NCBI GenBank assembly: GCA_942493235.1
Contig: OW818676.1
Location: 1,426,001-1,490,000, forward strand
DNA: 64,000 nucleotides
Direction: 5' to 3'
Origin: ENR-C587 sp942493235
GTDB taxonomy: Bacteria; Bacteroidota; Ignavibacteria; Kapaibacteriales; UBA2268
Position numbers and translations under genes: made by a program. Shown in pieces: positions 47,441-56,450 of the stretch. The notes under the pieces were generated by a model. That model made no database searches. It had not been told where the DNA came from and was given only the letters and a program-made list of their open reading frames with translations. Numbering within the stretch: the stretch's first letter is position 1; each line of letters starts with the position of its first letter.

Positions 47441-48315
47441 ATGAACACAGAAATAGTTCAAGCTGATGATATAAAAAGTAAAATATTTACTTTACGAGGC
47501 GTACAAGTAATGCTTGATAGAGATTTAGCTATATATTATAATATTAAAACAATTAGACTCAGAGAACAGGTGAAGAGAAACATAAAACGCTTTCCAGTAG
47601 ATTTTATGTTTCAACTAACTGAAGATGAGGTTAGTTTTATGGTATCGCAAAATGCGATACCTTCAAGACAATATTTAGGAGGCTATTTACCTTATGCTTT
47701 CACAGAGCAAGGTGTTGCCTCACTTTCTTCTGTCCTGACCGGAGAAATCGCTATTGAAGTTAGCCTTTTGATAATGAGGTCTTTTGTGTCTATGCGTAGA
47801 TTTTTATCAACAAATGCCGAAATATTTAACAGACTAAGTAGAGTTGAGAACAAGCAGTTTGAAACCGATAACAGAATTGAAATTATATTGTCTTCTTTAG
47901 AAAGCAATGTAATAAAGCCTAAGCAAGGAATATTTTATAATGGGCAAATATTTGATGCTTATAAATTTGTCTGCGATTTAATTCGATCTGCTGATACATC
48001 TCTCTATCTAATTGATAATTATATAGATGATACTGTACTAACTTTGTTTTCAAAACGAAAAAATGGAGATAAGTAAAAATATTATCAAAGATAATAACTC
48101 AGCAAATGCAATTAGATATTACAAAATTTAACAAACAATACGAACAAATTGATTTAGTTGAGTTTGATCTTTCGCATGATAGATTTATAATAATAGATGA
48201 AAAAGATCTTTATCATTTCGGAGCATCACTCAAAGACCTTGGCAAAAAATGGTTTGCATTTTCGAAGATAGATATAAATATTGTTAATATTCTCGAGAAA
48301 ATCAATTGCAGATAG
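47441..48315 (+). pseudogene. ORF6N-domain gene, copy 2 (frameshifted)
   Basis: The first 30 residues are identical to copy 1. The next 128 are a homologous but clearly different version (IYYNIKTIRLREQVKRNIKRFPVDFMF, then PYAFTEQGVASLSSVL). The rest is again identical. Near 48068, copy 1 has GGAGTTAAAGT and copy 2 has GGAGATAAGT. The one-base loss stops the frame at 48076 after RKNGDK; the missing C-terminus (QLDITKFNKQYEQIDLVEFD to KINCR) continues in another frame to 48315. A truncated ORF6N-domain protein of 211 residues could still be made. Confidence 0.85.
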
Positions 48316-48488
48316 TTGGCTTGTGTTTGTAAGAAGTATTCAAGAAGCAGAATATTTTGTGGCAACGGTATAACAAGTCCGGCAGGCATACTAAGCCTAA
48401 AGAGTCTATTTAAAAGTATTACAATATATTGTTGATTAATTCGATTATTTAAATTAAATTTGTAAAGCAGAATAAAAATGGACTTAAT

Positions 48489-48707
48489 ATGAATACTATT
48501 TCAATACCGGCAGATGAATATCAGAATATGCTTCAACAAATTTCTTTGCTTAAACATCAAGATGTTTTAAAACAAGTTAATGAATTGATTGATATGTTGT
48601 ACCAAAGTAAATATGGGCTTTATTTAGGTGATTACACTGATGATCTTACTGAGTATTCCATTAATTCTACTTTGGAATTAGCAGGAGATTGCTGGAATGA
48701 TGTATAA
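48489..48707 (+). CDS. Putative antitoxin of a MazF-type pair
   Basis: This acidic 72-residue protein (MNTISIPADEYQNMLQQISLL, ending TLELAGDCWNDV) overlaps the following MazF-type toxin gene by 11 bp. That arrangement is usual for type II antitoxins. It is not an obvious MazE by sequence; the N-terminus IPADEYQNML suggests a short beta-helix DNA-contact segment, but this is uncertain. The call rests mainly on context and size. Confidence 0.65.
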   Translation: MNTISIPADEYQNMLQQISLLKHQDVLKQVNELIDMLYQSKYGLYLGDYTDDLTEYSINSTLELAGDCWNDV

Positions 48708-49041
48708 GCAAAGAGAAATAGTGTTAGTTCCATTTCCGTTTTCAGATTTAACAGAAATAAAGCGACGCCCTGTACTAATAATTTCGAACAATAAATTTAA
48801 TTCAAGTAATGAAGATATAATAGTCTGTTCTATTACCAGTACAGCATATATCGATTTGCACTCAATACCTATAGATAACCTATCATTAGAATATGGAATT
48901 TTACCGGAGCCATCTGTTATTAAAACTCATAAAATATTTACAATTTCAAAATCAAGAATTATTAAGAAGTTTAGTATATTAAATCCTGATACTTTTAGTT
49001 TAGTAATTTCATCAATATCAACATTAATAAGTATGAAATAA
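48697..49041 (+). CDS. MazF/PemK-family endoribonuclease toxin
   Basis: This 114-residue protein begins MMYKQREIVLVPFPFSDLTEIKRRPVLIISNN, the classic PemK/MazF start (GDIVLVPFPFSD--x-KRRPVLVIS). It continues with IIVCSITST and PSVIKTHKIFTISKSRIIKKF, carrying the expected Arg and Thr/Ser active-site region. These toxins cleave mRNA at short motifs and are held inactive by their antitoxin. The frame is intact. The pair is flanked on both sides by copies of the ORF6N 3' tail (48195-48395 and 49060-49250). Confidence 0.9.
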   Translation: MMYKQREIVLVPFPFSDLTEIKRRPVLIISNNKFNSSNEDIIVCSITSTAYIDLHSIPIDNLSLEYGILPEPSVIKTHKIFTISKSRIIKKFSILNPDTFSLVISSISTLISMK

Positions 49042-49051
49042 AATAATGCCT

Positions 49052-49250
49052 TTGTATAGATGAAAAAGACCTTTATCATTTCGGTGCATCACTCAAAGAC
49101 CTTGGCAAAAAATGGTTCGTATTTTCAAAGATAGATATAAATATTGTCAATATCCTCGAGAAAATCAAATGCTAATAATAGACTCGTATTTGTAAAAAGT
49201 AATCGGGAAGCAGATTATTTTGTGGCAACGGTATAACAAGTCCGTCAGGA
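49052..49250 (+). pseudogene. 3' fragment of an ORF6N-family gene plus tail (fragment T2)
   Basis: It encodes IDEKDLYHFGASLKDLGKKW, then FVFSKIDINIVNILEKIKC and a stop, the end of the ORF6N C-terminal domain. The shared tail follows, including GGCAACGGTATAACAAGTCC, which also ends the tail after copy 2 (48361-48381). Substitutions show it is an older copy. Confidence 0.8.
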
Positions 49251-49376
49251 GTTAAACATCGGTAGTATAATGAGATACACCAACACCACTCTCTTGTTTT
49301 AACAACAAAAAGGGGAGAAAGAGTGTAGGGACTAAACAATGTTTATTACCGATGTTCAACAGCTAACGCTGTTGTA
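49245..49376. repeat. Paired-hairpin element E, copy 2
   Basis: One end is a degraded hairpin with GGAGTT and tail AAACATCGGTA; the other is a family A hairpin (CAACAGC/GCTGTTG, 49346-49374) in opposite orientation, with about 75 bp between. The same element lies at 54693-54832 (same orientation) and at 18354 to about 18496 (opposite orientation). Confidence 0.8.
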
Positions 49377-49504
49377 AGAAAGATTTCTTTATTTGCTTAC
49401 CCACACATAATAGCGAAGAACCAATACCTATTGATAATTTTAATGGTAATCAAATATTTCATTTGCATTTCTCTTGAAAATATATTATATTGGAAATAAT
49501 AAAA

Positions 49505-49723
49505 AAACACAAACTCTTTTGTGCTTTGCACTATAAGTTTGTGTTTCTCGAGGTATCTATATGAAACTTTTATTTTTAAAAAACAGTCCGGGATTGATTG
49601 AACGCTTGAGGGAATCTATGAAATTTTTTAATCCCGGACTAAATATATAATCAATTTTCAAATTTTGTCTTTCCTTTAGAAAATGTCAGCTATATCATCT
49701 GCTCATTTTCTAAGTACAAAATT
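49505..49723. other. Cluster of three strong hairpins in a gene-free stretch
   Basis: Hairpin 1: AAACACAAACT (49505-49515) with AGTTTGTGTTT (49536-49546) and an inner GTGC/GCAC. Hairpin 2: AGTCCGGGATT (49585-49595) with AATCCCGGACT (49630-49640). Hairpin 3: AATTTTGT and TTAGAAAATG (49661-49685) with CATTTTCTAA and ACAAAATT (49704-49723). On the minus strand, hairpins 1 and 2 are followed by T-runs and could be terminators, possibly for the tatC transcript. A 29-codon frame at 49561-49650 (MKLLFLKNSPGLIERL start) overlaps hairpin 2. The rest of 49377-50128 shows no supported gene. Confidence 0.55.
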
Positions 49724-50128
49724 AATACATTTAAGACAAGAAAAAAATAAGAGTTAGTCTGTTTTTTCAATAGGAATATTAGATTAGATATATAGGATTT
49801 TGTCCTATATTAAAATAATTTTAAACTAAGTGAAAAGCCGATTCTTCGTTTCTATTAACCATTTAATTATATTGTACTTAGTGGATTTTTATAATATCCG
49901 AATTCTTATTTTTGACCGATTAATTAATTGATAAAAAATGAATACTGCAAGAATTAGCCGATTATTAGCTAATTGTCCTATAAAATCTATATATTTAAAT
50001 AATAATCAGACAGCCTCAAATCTCGAAATAATCAATTTTCGCCAATACAGACCGAAGGCAAAAATCAGGTTGATGTACAATAAATTATTTCAAATAAGAA
50101 ATGCTATTATACTTTTCAACTAAGTTTG

Positions 50129-50896
50129 CTAAGCATTAGATATTGTTTCTTTTTTTTCGGATAATTTAGCAATAATAATGCTAATTTCGTAGAGTACTAA
50201 AAGTGGAGCGGCAAAAATCGATTGGCTAATCGGATCGGGTGTAGGGGTCAATACAGCAGCTAAAATTAGTATTGCGACTATCGAATGCCTGCGGTATTTA
50301 CTCATTGTCTTAGCTTTTACAATACCGAATTTGGAAAGCACAAAGGCAACCATTGGCATCTCGAATAGAATTCCCGCCGCTAACAGAATCATTGTTATGA
50401 AACTTAGGAACTCGTTTACATCTATATTGTTGACTATTTTGTCTGTTCCGAAACTCGCCGCAAAAGCAAGCATAGAGGGAACCATAACAAAATATGAAAA
50501 TGCAACTCCACCGAAAAAGCATAATGAAGTAAAAAATGTAATTACTCTGACCCATTTTCTTTCATTGGAATATAGTCCCGGAGATACAAATTTCCATATT
50601 TGAAATAAAATAAAAGGAATAGAAATAATAATCCCTGCAATAAGTACAATTTTAAAGTATAAGAACGGCTGCCCGAATGGCTTTAAATTCTGAAGATTTA
50701 ATTTGGCATTAGTAGCGGGATTAAGCAGTATCTCGTTCATTAATACATCTATATTAAATGCAGAAATTATGCACCCGATTATTACAAAAAACAATGCCCA
50801 CATAATCCTTTTACGTAATTCTCCGAAATGATCGAAGAAACTCATTTCTTCTGTTTCAGAACTATCTTCTGTTTGTTTTTTACGAAATAATTTCAT
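50129..50896 (-). CDS. tatC: Twin-arginine translocase subunit TatC
   Basis: This 255-residue inner-membrane protein has six predicted helices. The TatC N-terminal signature is EMSFFDHFGELRKRIMWALFFVIIGC, with the conserved Glu-Leu-Arg-Lys-Arg. Later come FILFQIWKFVSPGLYSNERKWV and PTPDPISQSIFAAPLLVLYEISI. TatC recognises twin-arginine signal peptides of folded exported proteins. It is 9 bp downstream of the PKD-like T9SS gene on the same strand. tatA/tatB are not adjacent. Confidence 0.96.
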   Translation of the reverse strand: MKLFRKKQTEDSSETEEMSFFDHFGELRKRIMWALFFVIIGCIISAFNIDVLMNEILLNPATNAKLNLQNLKPFGQPFLYFKIVLIAGIIISIPFILFQIWKFVSPGLYSNERKWVRVITFFTSLCFFGGVAFSYFVMVPSMLAFAASFGTDKIVNNIDVNEFLSFITMILLAAGILFEMPMVAFVLSKFGIVKAKTMSKYRRHSIVAILILAAVLTPTPDPISQSIFAAPLLVLYEISIIIAKLSEKKETISNA

Positions 50897-50905
50897 ATAG
50901 TTTAT

Positions 50906-52420
50906 TTATTGATTCAATAATAAATTCTTGTAATACACCCTTTTATTACTATTGATTTGAATTATATAAACACCCGTATTTAAGCTATTTACATCAATTT
51001 GATAAATTGTATTATAATTATCAAATTTCTTTTCAATTAGCAATTGCCCCATATAATTTGAAATTCTTACAGAATTAATCAACTCGTCCGATTTTATAGT
51101 CAACTCCTTATTGTTTAATACTGTTATTATTTCAGTATCTTTGATTTTATCTATGCTCAAATGTGTAACAATATAAGGTTCTGAAATTTCAGATAAGCAT
51201 CCCTTACTATTAGTAGTTTGTATAGTGTAAGAGCCATTCATTTTGGGAACTATTATCTCTGTAGTATCGTCGGGCAGGATTTCACCGTTTAGGTACCATT
51301 GATTGCCATATTTGGTAGTAGAAAGCAACAGAGTGTCAATTTTCCTTACTATAGGCTTGCTTGGTAAGGAATTAATAGTCAAAATTTGTGTTTGCGAAAC
51401 CTCGCAGCCATTGCCATTAGATACGGAATATTTAATATAATGATTACCGATACCGGCAAAGTATGTACGGAATTTATTTCCTTCAATTACCCATTGACCA
51501 GAATAATAACCACCGGCAGGTGTTCCACCGGTCAAAATTATATCTTCATCGATATAGCAGACTTCATCGAAAGGTTTCAATTTCACATCCGGTTTTTTAG
51601 AAACACTTACATATTTAGCCATAGATGCCGAGCAACTACTCAATCGAGAAGTGGTAGTCAAATATACTTGCCCTTGCCCAACAGTATCCCATAATATTTT
51701 AACGGAAGGATAATAATCCGCCCCCACAATCATACCCCTGCTGACAGTCCATTTATAAATCATATTCGAAGAATAATCGGTTTTGTATTCATATTCAATA
51801 TCGGAGCATGCCGAGCTAGAACCGATTATTGTCGGAATAGGCATAGTGGAGACAGCTACTGTTACCACACTTGTATCATTACAACCGATTGAGTTCTCAA
51901 CAATTACGGTTACATTGCCGGTACCGGAATATGTCCATAATACTTCAACTGTGTCTTTTGTTTTAGTGCCAACAATTGTTCCGTTGTAAGCTCTCCAGTT
52001 TAAACTTAATTTCTGAGGATTATCAATATAATATTTGGTTTTAGCACTTTGGCATGGGTTTACATTACCATATATCTGAAATGTATTTTTTGGTAATATA
52101 CTGACATATAAAGTAGAAGAATCTTTTACTCCCTGCAAATTGGTAGTAACTAACTTTATTATTCCATTACCCGGAGATGTCCAAGCTACTTGAACGGCAG
52201 AGCTTTTATTACCATCTTTAAATACTCCGCCACTAACGGTCCATTCATATTTTGTACCAGTTGTAGTTGAAGTCATGTAAGTATATACCTTATTAAGGCA
52301 TGCTTGCTTACTGCCTAATATTTCAATTGTCTGAATATCATCGTCATTTGCAGAATACAAACTAATAATATTAAGCATGAATATGACAATAATTGCATTT
52401 AAAGACTTTATTCGAAGCAT
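50906..52420 (-). CDS. Secreted PKD/Ig-like repeat protein with T9SS type A sorting domain
   Basis: This 504-residue exported protein has a signal peptide (about 1-24, IIVIFMLNIISLYSA). At least three PKD-like repeats of about 85 residues follow, each with a YEWTVSGG-type strand, a W-T--G-G core and N--GC. A C-terminal sorting domain closes it (LTIKSDELINSVRISNYMGQLLIEKK and NTGVYIIQINSN). No catalytic domain is seen; it is probably a surface or extracellular adhesive or structural protein. It is co-directional with tatC, which begins 9 bp downstream. Confidence 0.82.
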   Translation of the reverse strand: MLRIKSLNAIIVIFMLNIISLYSANDDDIQTIEILGSKQACLNKVYTYMTSTTTGTKYEWTVSGGVFKDGNKSSAVQVAWTSPGNGIIKLVTTNLQGVKDSSTLYVSILPKNTFQIYGNVNPCQSAKTKYYIDNPQKLSLNWRAYNGTIVGTKTKDTVEVLWTYSGTGNVTVIVENSIGCNDTSVVTVAVSTMPIPTIIGSSSACSDIEYEYKTDYSSNMIYKWTVSRGMIVGADYYPSVKILWDTVGQGQVYLTTTSRLSSCSASMAKYVSVSKKPDVKLKPFDEVCYIDEDIILTGGTPAGGYYSGQWVIEGNKFRTYFAGIGNHYIKYSVSNGNGCEVSQTQILTINSLPSKPIVRKIDTLLLSTTKYGNQWYLNGEILPDDTTEIIVPKMNGSYTIQTTNSKGCLSEISEPYIVTHLSIDKIKDTEIITVLNNKELTIKSDELINSVRISNYMGQLLIEKKFDNYNTIYQIDVNSLNTGVYIIQINSNKRVYYKNLLLNQ

Positions 52421-52573
52421 AAGTATTTTCCTATTTCAACTATTATAATAAAAAAGAATGCAAATTACGAAATAAATCATAATTTTCTTAATAAATAGCT
52501 CAATAAATAGCTTATCAACAATATTTAACTACATTCTCTACAAATTCAAATACATTAAAATGATAGTTCTTTT

Positions 52574-53491
52574 TCAGTTTTTAATTCTTTTGCTTCTGAT
52601 TTCATAAAGCATTTGGCTGAATTCAGCAGAGAGTAATATTATCATTGTCATATAATATAGCCAAACAGCCATCATAGCAAGAATCGCATAAGCCCCGTAA
52701 AATTTACCGTAAGAGGATACTCCCGATACATACCAAGCAAAAACATTTCTTGATATTTCTATGAAAACTACACATAATATAGTAGAAATTATTCTTACAA
52801 ATTGTGGCAATTTCTTGTTTGGAACAAATCTAAATAACAAATAAAACAAAATAAATGATGTAGCCAATGATGCACCAAGTACATAAACCATCGAGAAATA
52901 TGGTACTAACCAGTCCGGCACTATAGAATGCAGAGATGTATTGATAATAGTTATTATCGGTAGAAAATAAATTGTTATTAATACCATCACTGTTAAAATT
53001 ATTGTTAAGAAAATATCTTTTACTTTATAAACAAAAAAATTATGTGGTGTAGCTATATGAAATATTGTATTTAGCCCGGTACGAATAGAGCCAAGTAATA
53101 TCGAAGATAACCATAGTAACGAAAATATACCGATTATCCCCGCTGTAGAGCTTTGCTTGAATATATCTGTTACTTCCTTAATAGTAGTTTCAAGTAATTC
53201 ATGAGACTGCTTTCCGGGAGGTAATATATCATTTAATGAATTTGACAAAAACATTATAATAGAATTAACATCAAAAAATGAGCTAATAATAAAGATAACT
53301 ACTAGAAGTAAAGGTATTAAATATAATAGTATATTAAAAGCAATTCCCGCGGAAATCAAGAATAAATGGTGGGCATCTATCCGCTCAAAAAATATTTCAA
53401 TAAAAGCTATTATTTTTCGAATAGTCTGGTTTTTTATTCCTAATAGATTCAGGATTTTGAGTATGTCTTGGTCTTTTATTTCAAGCTGCAT
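52574..53491 (-). CDS. YihY/BrkB-family inner-membrane protein
   Basis: This 305-residue protein has about six membrane helices and YihY/BrkB landmarks: DAHHLFLISAGIAFNILLYLIPLLL near residues 35-60, FSLLWLSSILLGSIRTGLNTIF, and near the end SSYGKFYGAYAILAMMAVWLYYMTMIILLSAEFSQML. It was once called RNase BN, but the family is now regarded as a membrane protein of uncertain function. It stands alone and is divergent from the reductase gene. Confidence 0.93.
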   Translation of the reverse strand: MQLEIKDQDILKILNLLGIKNQTIRKIIAFIEIFFERIDAHHLFLISAGIAFNILLYLIPLLLVVIFIISSFFDVNSIIMFLSNSLNDILPPGKQSHELLETTIKEVTDIFKQSSTAGIIGIFSLLWLSSILLGSIRTGLNTIFHIATPHNFFVYKVKDIFLTIILTVMVLITIYFLPIITIINTSLHSIVPDWLVPYFSMVYVLGASLATSFILFYLLFRFVPNKKLPQFVRIISTILCVVFIEISRNVFAWYVSGVSSYGKFYGAYAILAMMAVWLYYMTMIILLSAEFSQMLYEIRSKRIKN

Positions 53492-53631
53492 ATTGGTTTT
53501 CTAATATTAAAAACATTAAAATAATAAAAATAAATATTCCCTCAAAATTTTAAAACATATTATACGTTTATTTATCTGTATTTGATTCTTTCTTTAGTTA
53601 ACAAAATATTTTATTAAATTAAATTACTGAT

Positions 53632-54459
53632 ATGAACAAAAAAGAAAATTACAGTACCGGGCATAGCAATTCTCCCTACAACGCAACTGTAACCGGTAAA
53701 ATAATGATTACTCCGGATCTTATGATTTTAAGAGTACGTACTGATACCCCAAGAAATAAATTTGTAGCAGGGCAATATACTCATATTGGTGCTTTAGGAG
53801 AAGAGTCTCGCTCGCCTAATTCCATAATCCAAATTGAAACACAGAAACCTTACGAGTTGATAAAACGCCCTTATTCCATAGCTTCAGCAAATCATGAGAC
53901 TTCAAACTTCGAGTTTTATATTTCTCAAGTTAAATCCGGTCAGCTTACTCCAAGGCTATTTAATCTCAATCAAGGTAGCAGAATGTGGGTGGACGAAGAT
54001 ATATTCGGAATTTTCAATTTGAATGATACACCCAAAGATTGTAATATAGTAATGGTAGCCACCGGCACAGGGCTTGCACCGTATATCAGCTTCCTACGCT
54101 CACATATCAATGATAACAAAAATATTAAGATGGCTATTGTCCACGGTGCGGCTTACCCTTGGGATTTGGGATATTATAGTGAGCTTAAATTTATAGAGAA
54201 TGCCTTCCCGAATTTTTACTATTTCCCGACTTTATTAAAAGTTGATAAATCTTGGTCTGGACTGACTGGCTATATTGAAAATCATATCGGTTCAGGTCTA
54301 ATTGAGAAATCAGGAATTGATATTAATCCCGAGAAAACACATTTTTATCTTTGCGGTAATCCGAAAATGATTGATTCAGTTACTACTATTCTTACTAATA
54401 ATAATTATACTCGTTGCACTAAAGACTGCCCTGGAGCATTACATATAGAAGAATATTAA
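53632..54459 (+). CDS. fpr: Ferredoxin/flavodoxin-NADP+ reductase
   Basis: This 275-residue cytosolic flavoprotein has an FAD-binding barrel (RPYSIASANH near residue 82), a flavin/NADP-linking segment and a nucleotide-binding domain (VMVATGTGLAPYISFLRSHI, IVHGAAYPWDLGYYSEL, and FYLCGNPKMIDSV). The C-terminus (CPGALHIEEY) gives the aromatic residue expected to stack on FAD. It transfers electrons between NADP(H) and ferredoxin or flavodoxin. It is monocistronic. Confidence 0.93.
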   Translation: MNKKENYSTGHSNSPYNATVTGKIMITPDLMILRVRTDTPRNKFVAGQYTHIGALGEESRSPNSIIQIETQKPYELIKRPYSIASANHETSNFEFYISQVKSGQLTPRLFNLNQGSRMWVDEDIFGIFNLNDTPKDCNIVMVATGTGLAPYISFLRSHINDNKNIKMAIVHGAAYPWDLGYYSELKFIENAFPNFYYFPTLLKVDKSWSGLTGYIENHIGSGLIEKSGIDINPEKTHFYLCGNPKMIDSVTTILTNNNYTRCTKDCPGALHIEEY

Positions 54460-54610
54460 TTTTATTCATAGTTACACAAGTGATATATTCGCCTATTTGC
54501 TTTAGAGCCAGTTTAATTATTATAATCTATTGCAAATGTCCGTACCCTATATTCAAGCCCATACTTCAGAGCCGGTTTAATTATTCGGATTAACTCATAT
54601 TTACGGGATA

Positions 54611-54832
54611 CAACCTGACGGTTAACCATCAGGTTGATAATTCCGGATTCTTCGTTATACACAGAATGGCGATTTGGCAATATAATTAATCTTAACTCCG
54701 TTAGGAGTTAAACATCGGTAACATAATGAGATACACCACCACCACTCTCTTGTTTTAACAACACAAAGAGAGGAAAGAGTGTGGGGACTAAACAATACTT
54801 ATTACCGATGTTCAACAGCTAACGCAGTTGTA
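54611..54832. repeat. Repeat cluster: palindrome, partial F4 and paired-hairpin element E copy 3
   Basis: 54611-54636 is the third copy of the 26-bp palindrome (half-site CAACCTGACGGTT, one mismatch in the other half). 54636-54690 is the right arm of an F repeat (GGATTCTTCG, then GATTTGGCAATAT). 54693-54832 is element E: hairpin AACTCC/GGAGTT with loop GTTA and tail AAACATCGGTA, about 75 bp, then an inverted family A hairpin. 54833-54947 shows nothing else. Confidence 0.8.
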
Positions 54833-54947
54833 AGAAAGATTTCATTATTTGCTTACCCGCACATAATAACAAAGAAAGCAATATTGATATATATTTTCTC
54901 AGAGCCTATTTAATAGGGAAGTCTTTAAATATAATTATATATCCGAA

Positions 54948-55811
54948 TTATATCTTATGTATTCTTGTCAATTCTTTTTTCAAATAATCAAAAGCTTCTT
55001 CAGGAGTATTGACAAAGGTAAACAGATTCAAATCTTCTCTGTTTATCATTCCGGTCTCTACCATATAATCAAAATTAAATAGAGTCTTCCAAAATTTCTC
55101 ATTATATAGAACTATAGGAATTTTCTTAGTTAATTTCTTGGTTTGAATTAAAGTCAGGATTTCCCACATTTCGTCCATTGTTCCGAAACCGCCCGGGCAG
55201 ACTACCAAAGCTTGAGCTAAGTTAGCAAACCAGAACTTACGCATAAAGAAGTAATGGAACTCGAAATTCAAATCCGGCGAAATATATTGATTCGGATTTT
55301 GCTCAAAGGGCAAGCTAATATTTAGCCCTATTGACTTACCGCCGGCTAAGTATGCACCGCGGTTTGCGGCTTCCATTATCCCCGGACCACCACCGGAGCA
55401 TATATAGAATTGCTTTTTAATCGGCAGAGTGATGCTCCACTGTGTCAATAATCTTGAAATTTCAAGAGTGTCTTCATAGTAATTTGTGGTCTCGAATAGC
55501 TCAACGAGTTTGTCGATTTCCAATTGAATAGCAGGCTTATGCTTTTCATCATTAATAGCAAGTTTTGATTTCAAATGCTTGAGCTTATCTTCATATCTAT
55601 CGCGCGACAAAGTGCGGGCAGATCCAAAAAATATAATAGCTTTGTCGATATTATTCTTTTTAAAATCCTGCTTAGGATATAAATATTCAGACAAAAGCCT
55701 GATTACTCTTCCGTCGGCACTGTGAATAAAATCTTTATTGTCGTAAGCTTTTTCTGCACGCATTAGAGGAGCAAGCATATTGTTTTCTTTTTCTTTGGAT
55801 TCTTTTTTCAT
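54948..55811 (-). CDS. LOG-family (TIGR00730-type) Rossmann-fold protein
   Basis: This 287-residue protein has the LOG (lysine decarboxylase-like) fold. IIFFGSART lies near residue 62, GGGPGIMEAANRGAYLAGGKSIGLNI follows, and CPGGFGTMDEMWEILTLIQT carries the PGGxGT-xE nucleotide-ribosyl motif. Members are cytokinin riboside 5'-monophosphate phosphoribohydrolases or AMP/nucleotide N-glycosidases. The extra N-terminal helical region of about 55 residues puts it in the longer Rossmann subgroup. It lies 12 bp downstream of mgtC/sapB-like, so the two are probably co-transcribed. Confidence 0.9.
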   Translation of the reverse strand: MKKESKEKENNMLAPLMRAEKAYDNKDFIHSADGRVIRLLSEYLYPKQDFKKNNIDKAIIFFGSARTLSRDRYEDKLKHLKSKLAINDEKHKPAIQLEIDKLVELFETTNYYEDTLEISRLLTQWSITLPIKKQFYICSGGGPGIMEAANRGAYLAGGKSIGLNISLPFEQNPNQYISPDLNFEFHYFFMRKFWFANLAQALVVCPGGFGTMDEMWEILTLIQTKKLTKKIPIVLYNEKFWKTLFNFDYMVETGMINREDLNLFTFVNTPEEAFDYLKKELTRIHKI

Positions 55812-55823
55812 AAATTCCTTAAT

Positions 55824-56450
55824 TTAAAATATTTTACACGAATTAATTTCATTGTCTTCAAGAAATATATTATTTATTGTAGCGTGAGAATTTTTAGAGC
55901 CGACCAATTTAATATTCAGTACATAGTTACTATTGATTTTCTCAACATTCTCGTTAATTATTGTCATATTCAAATCTTTAATTATATCTTTTATTTGCAA
56001 TATTTTATGATAATACGGAGGTAGAGAAATCGAGTATGTTGCCGACTCTCTTCTAACTTGTATAATAGCCTCCAAATACGGGAATAGCCACAAAATGCAC
56101 AAGGTGCATGCAGTAGAAATATATACTAAATTATAATATCCAAGCCCTATGCACATACCGATAGCCGCAGATATCCAAATAATTGAAGCAGTAGTCAGCC
56201 CCATTATCTGTCCGCGTGTCTGCATAATAACCCCCGTGCCGATGAACCCAATTCCGGTAACTAATCCGGCTGCAATTCGCGAGGGGTCTGCTCCATTGAT
56301 TTGCACCGAAATCATTGTAAATACAGTAGTACCCAAGGAGATAAAAATCAGTGTCCTAAAACCGGCTGCTTTATCTCTGAACTCTCTTTCTAAACCAATT
56401 AGTCCCCCGACAAGGACAGCTAATAATAATTTTTCTAATTCAGGTGCCAT
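55824..56450 (-). CDS. MgtC/SapB-family membrane protein
   Basis: This 208-residue protein has four or five N-terminal helices with MgtC landmarks: LLLAVLVGGLIGLEREFRDKAAGFRT, GLVTGIGFIGTGVIMQTRG and GLTTASIIWISAAIGMCIGLG. A C-terminal soluble ACT-like domain follows (about 135-208). In pathogens MgtC proteins affect Mg2+ homeostasis and F1F0 ATPase; here the role is unspecified. It is followed by the LOG gene and divergent from the transketolase genes. Confidence 0.93.
   Translation of the reverse strand: MAPELEKLLLAVLVGGLIGLEREFRDKAAGFRTLIFISLGTTVFTMISVQINGADPSRIAAGLVTGIGFIGTGVIMQTRGQIMGLTTASIIWISAAIGMCIGLGYYNLVYISTACTLCILWLFPYLEAIIQVRRESATYSISLPPYYHKILQIKDIIKDLNMTIINENVEKINSNYVLNIKLVGSKNSHATINNIFLEDNEINSCKIF

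Noticed and set aside
48361..49242. TAACAAGTCC at the end of the ORF6N tails as a possible integron attC start
   Set aside because: I could not find the complementary second half or a GTTRRRY core, and no integrase is present. The shared sequence is explained by duplication of the tail.
49938..50123. 61-codon plus-strand frame convergent with tatC
   Set aside because: No ribosome-binding site, odd composition and no recognisable motif; could be chance in AT-rich DNA.
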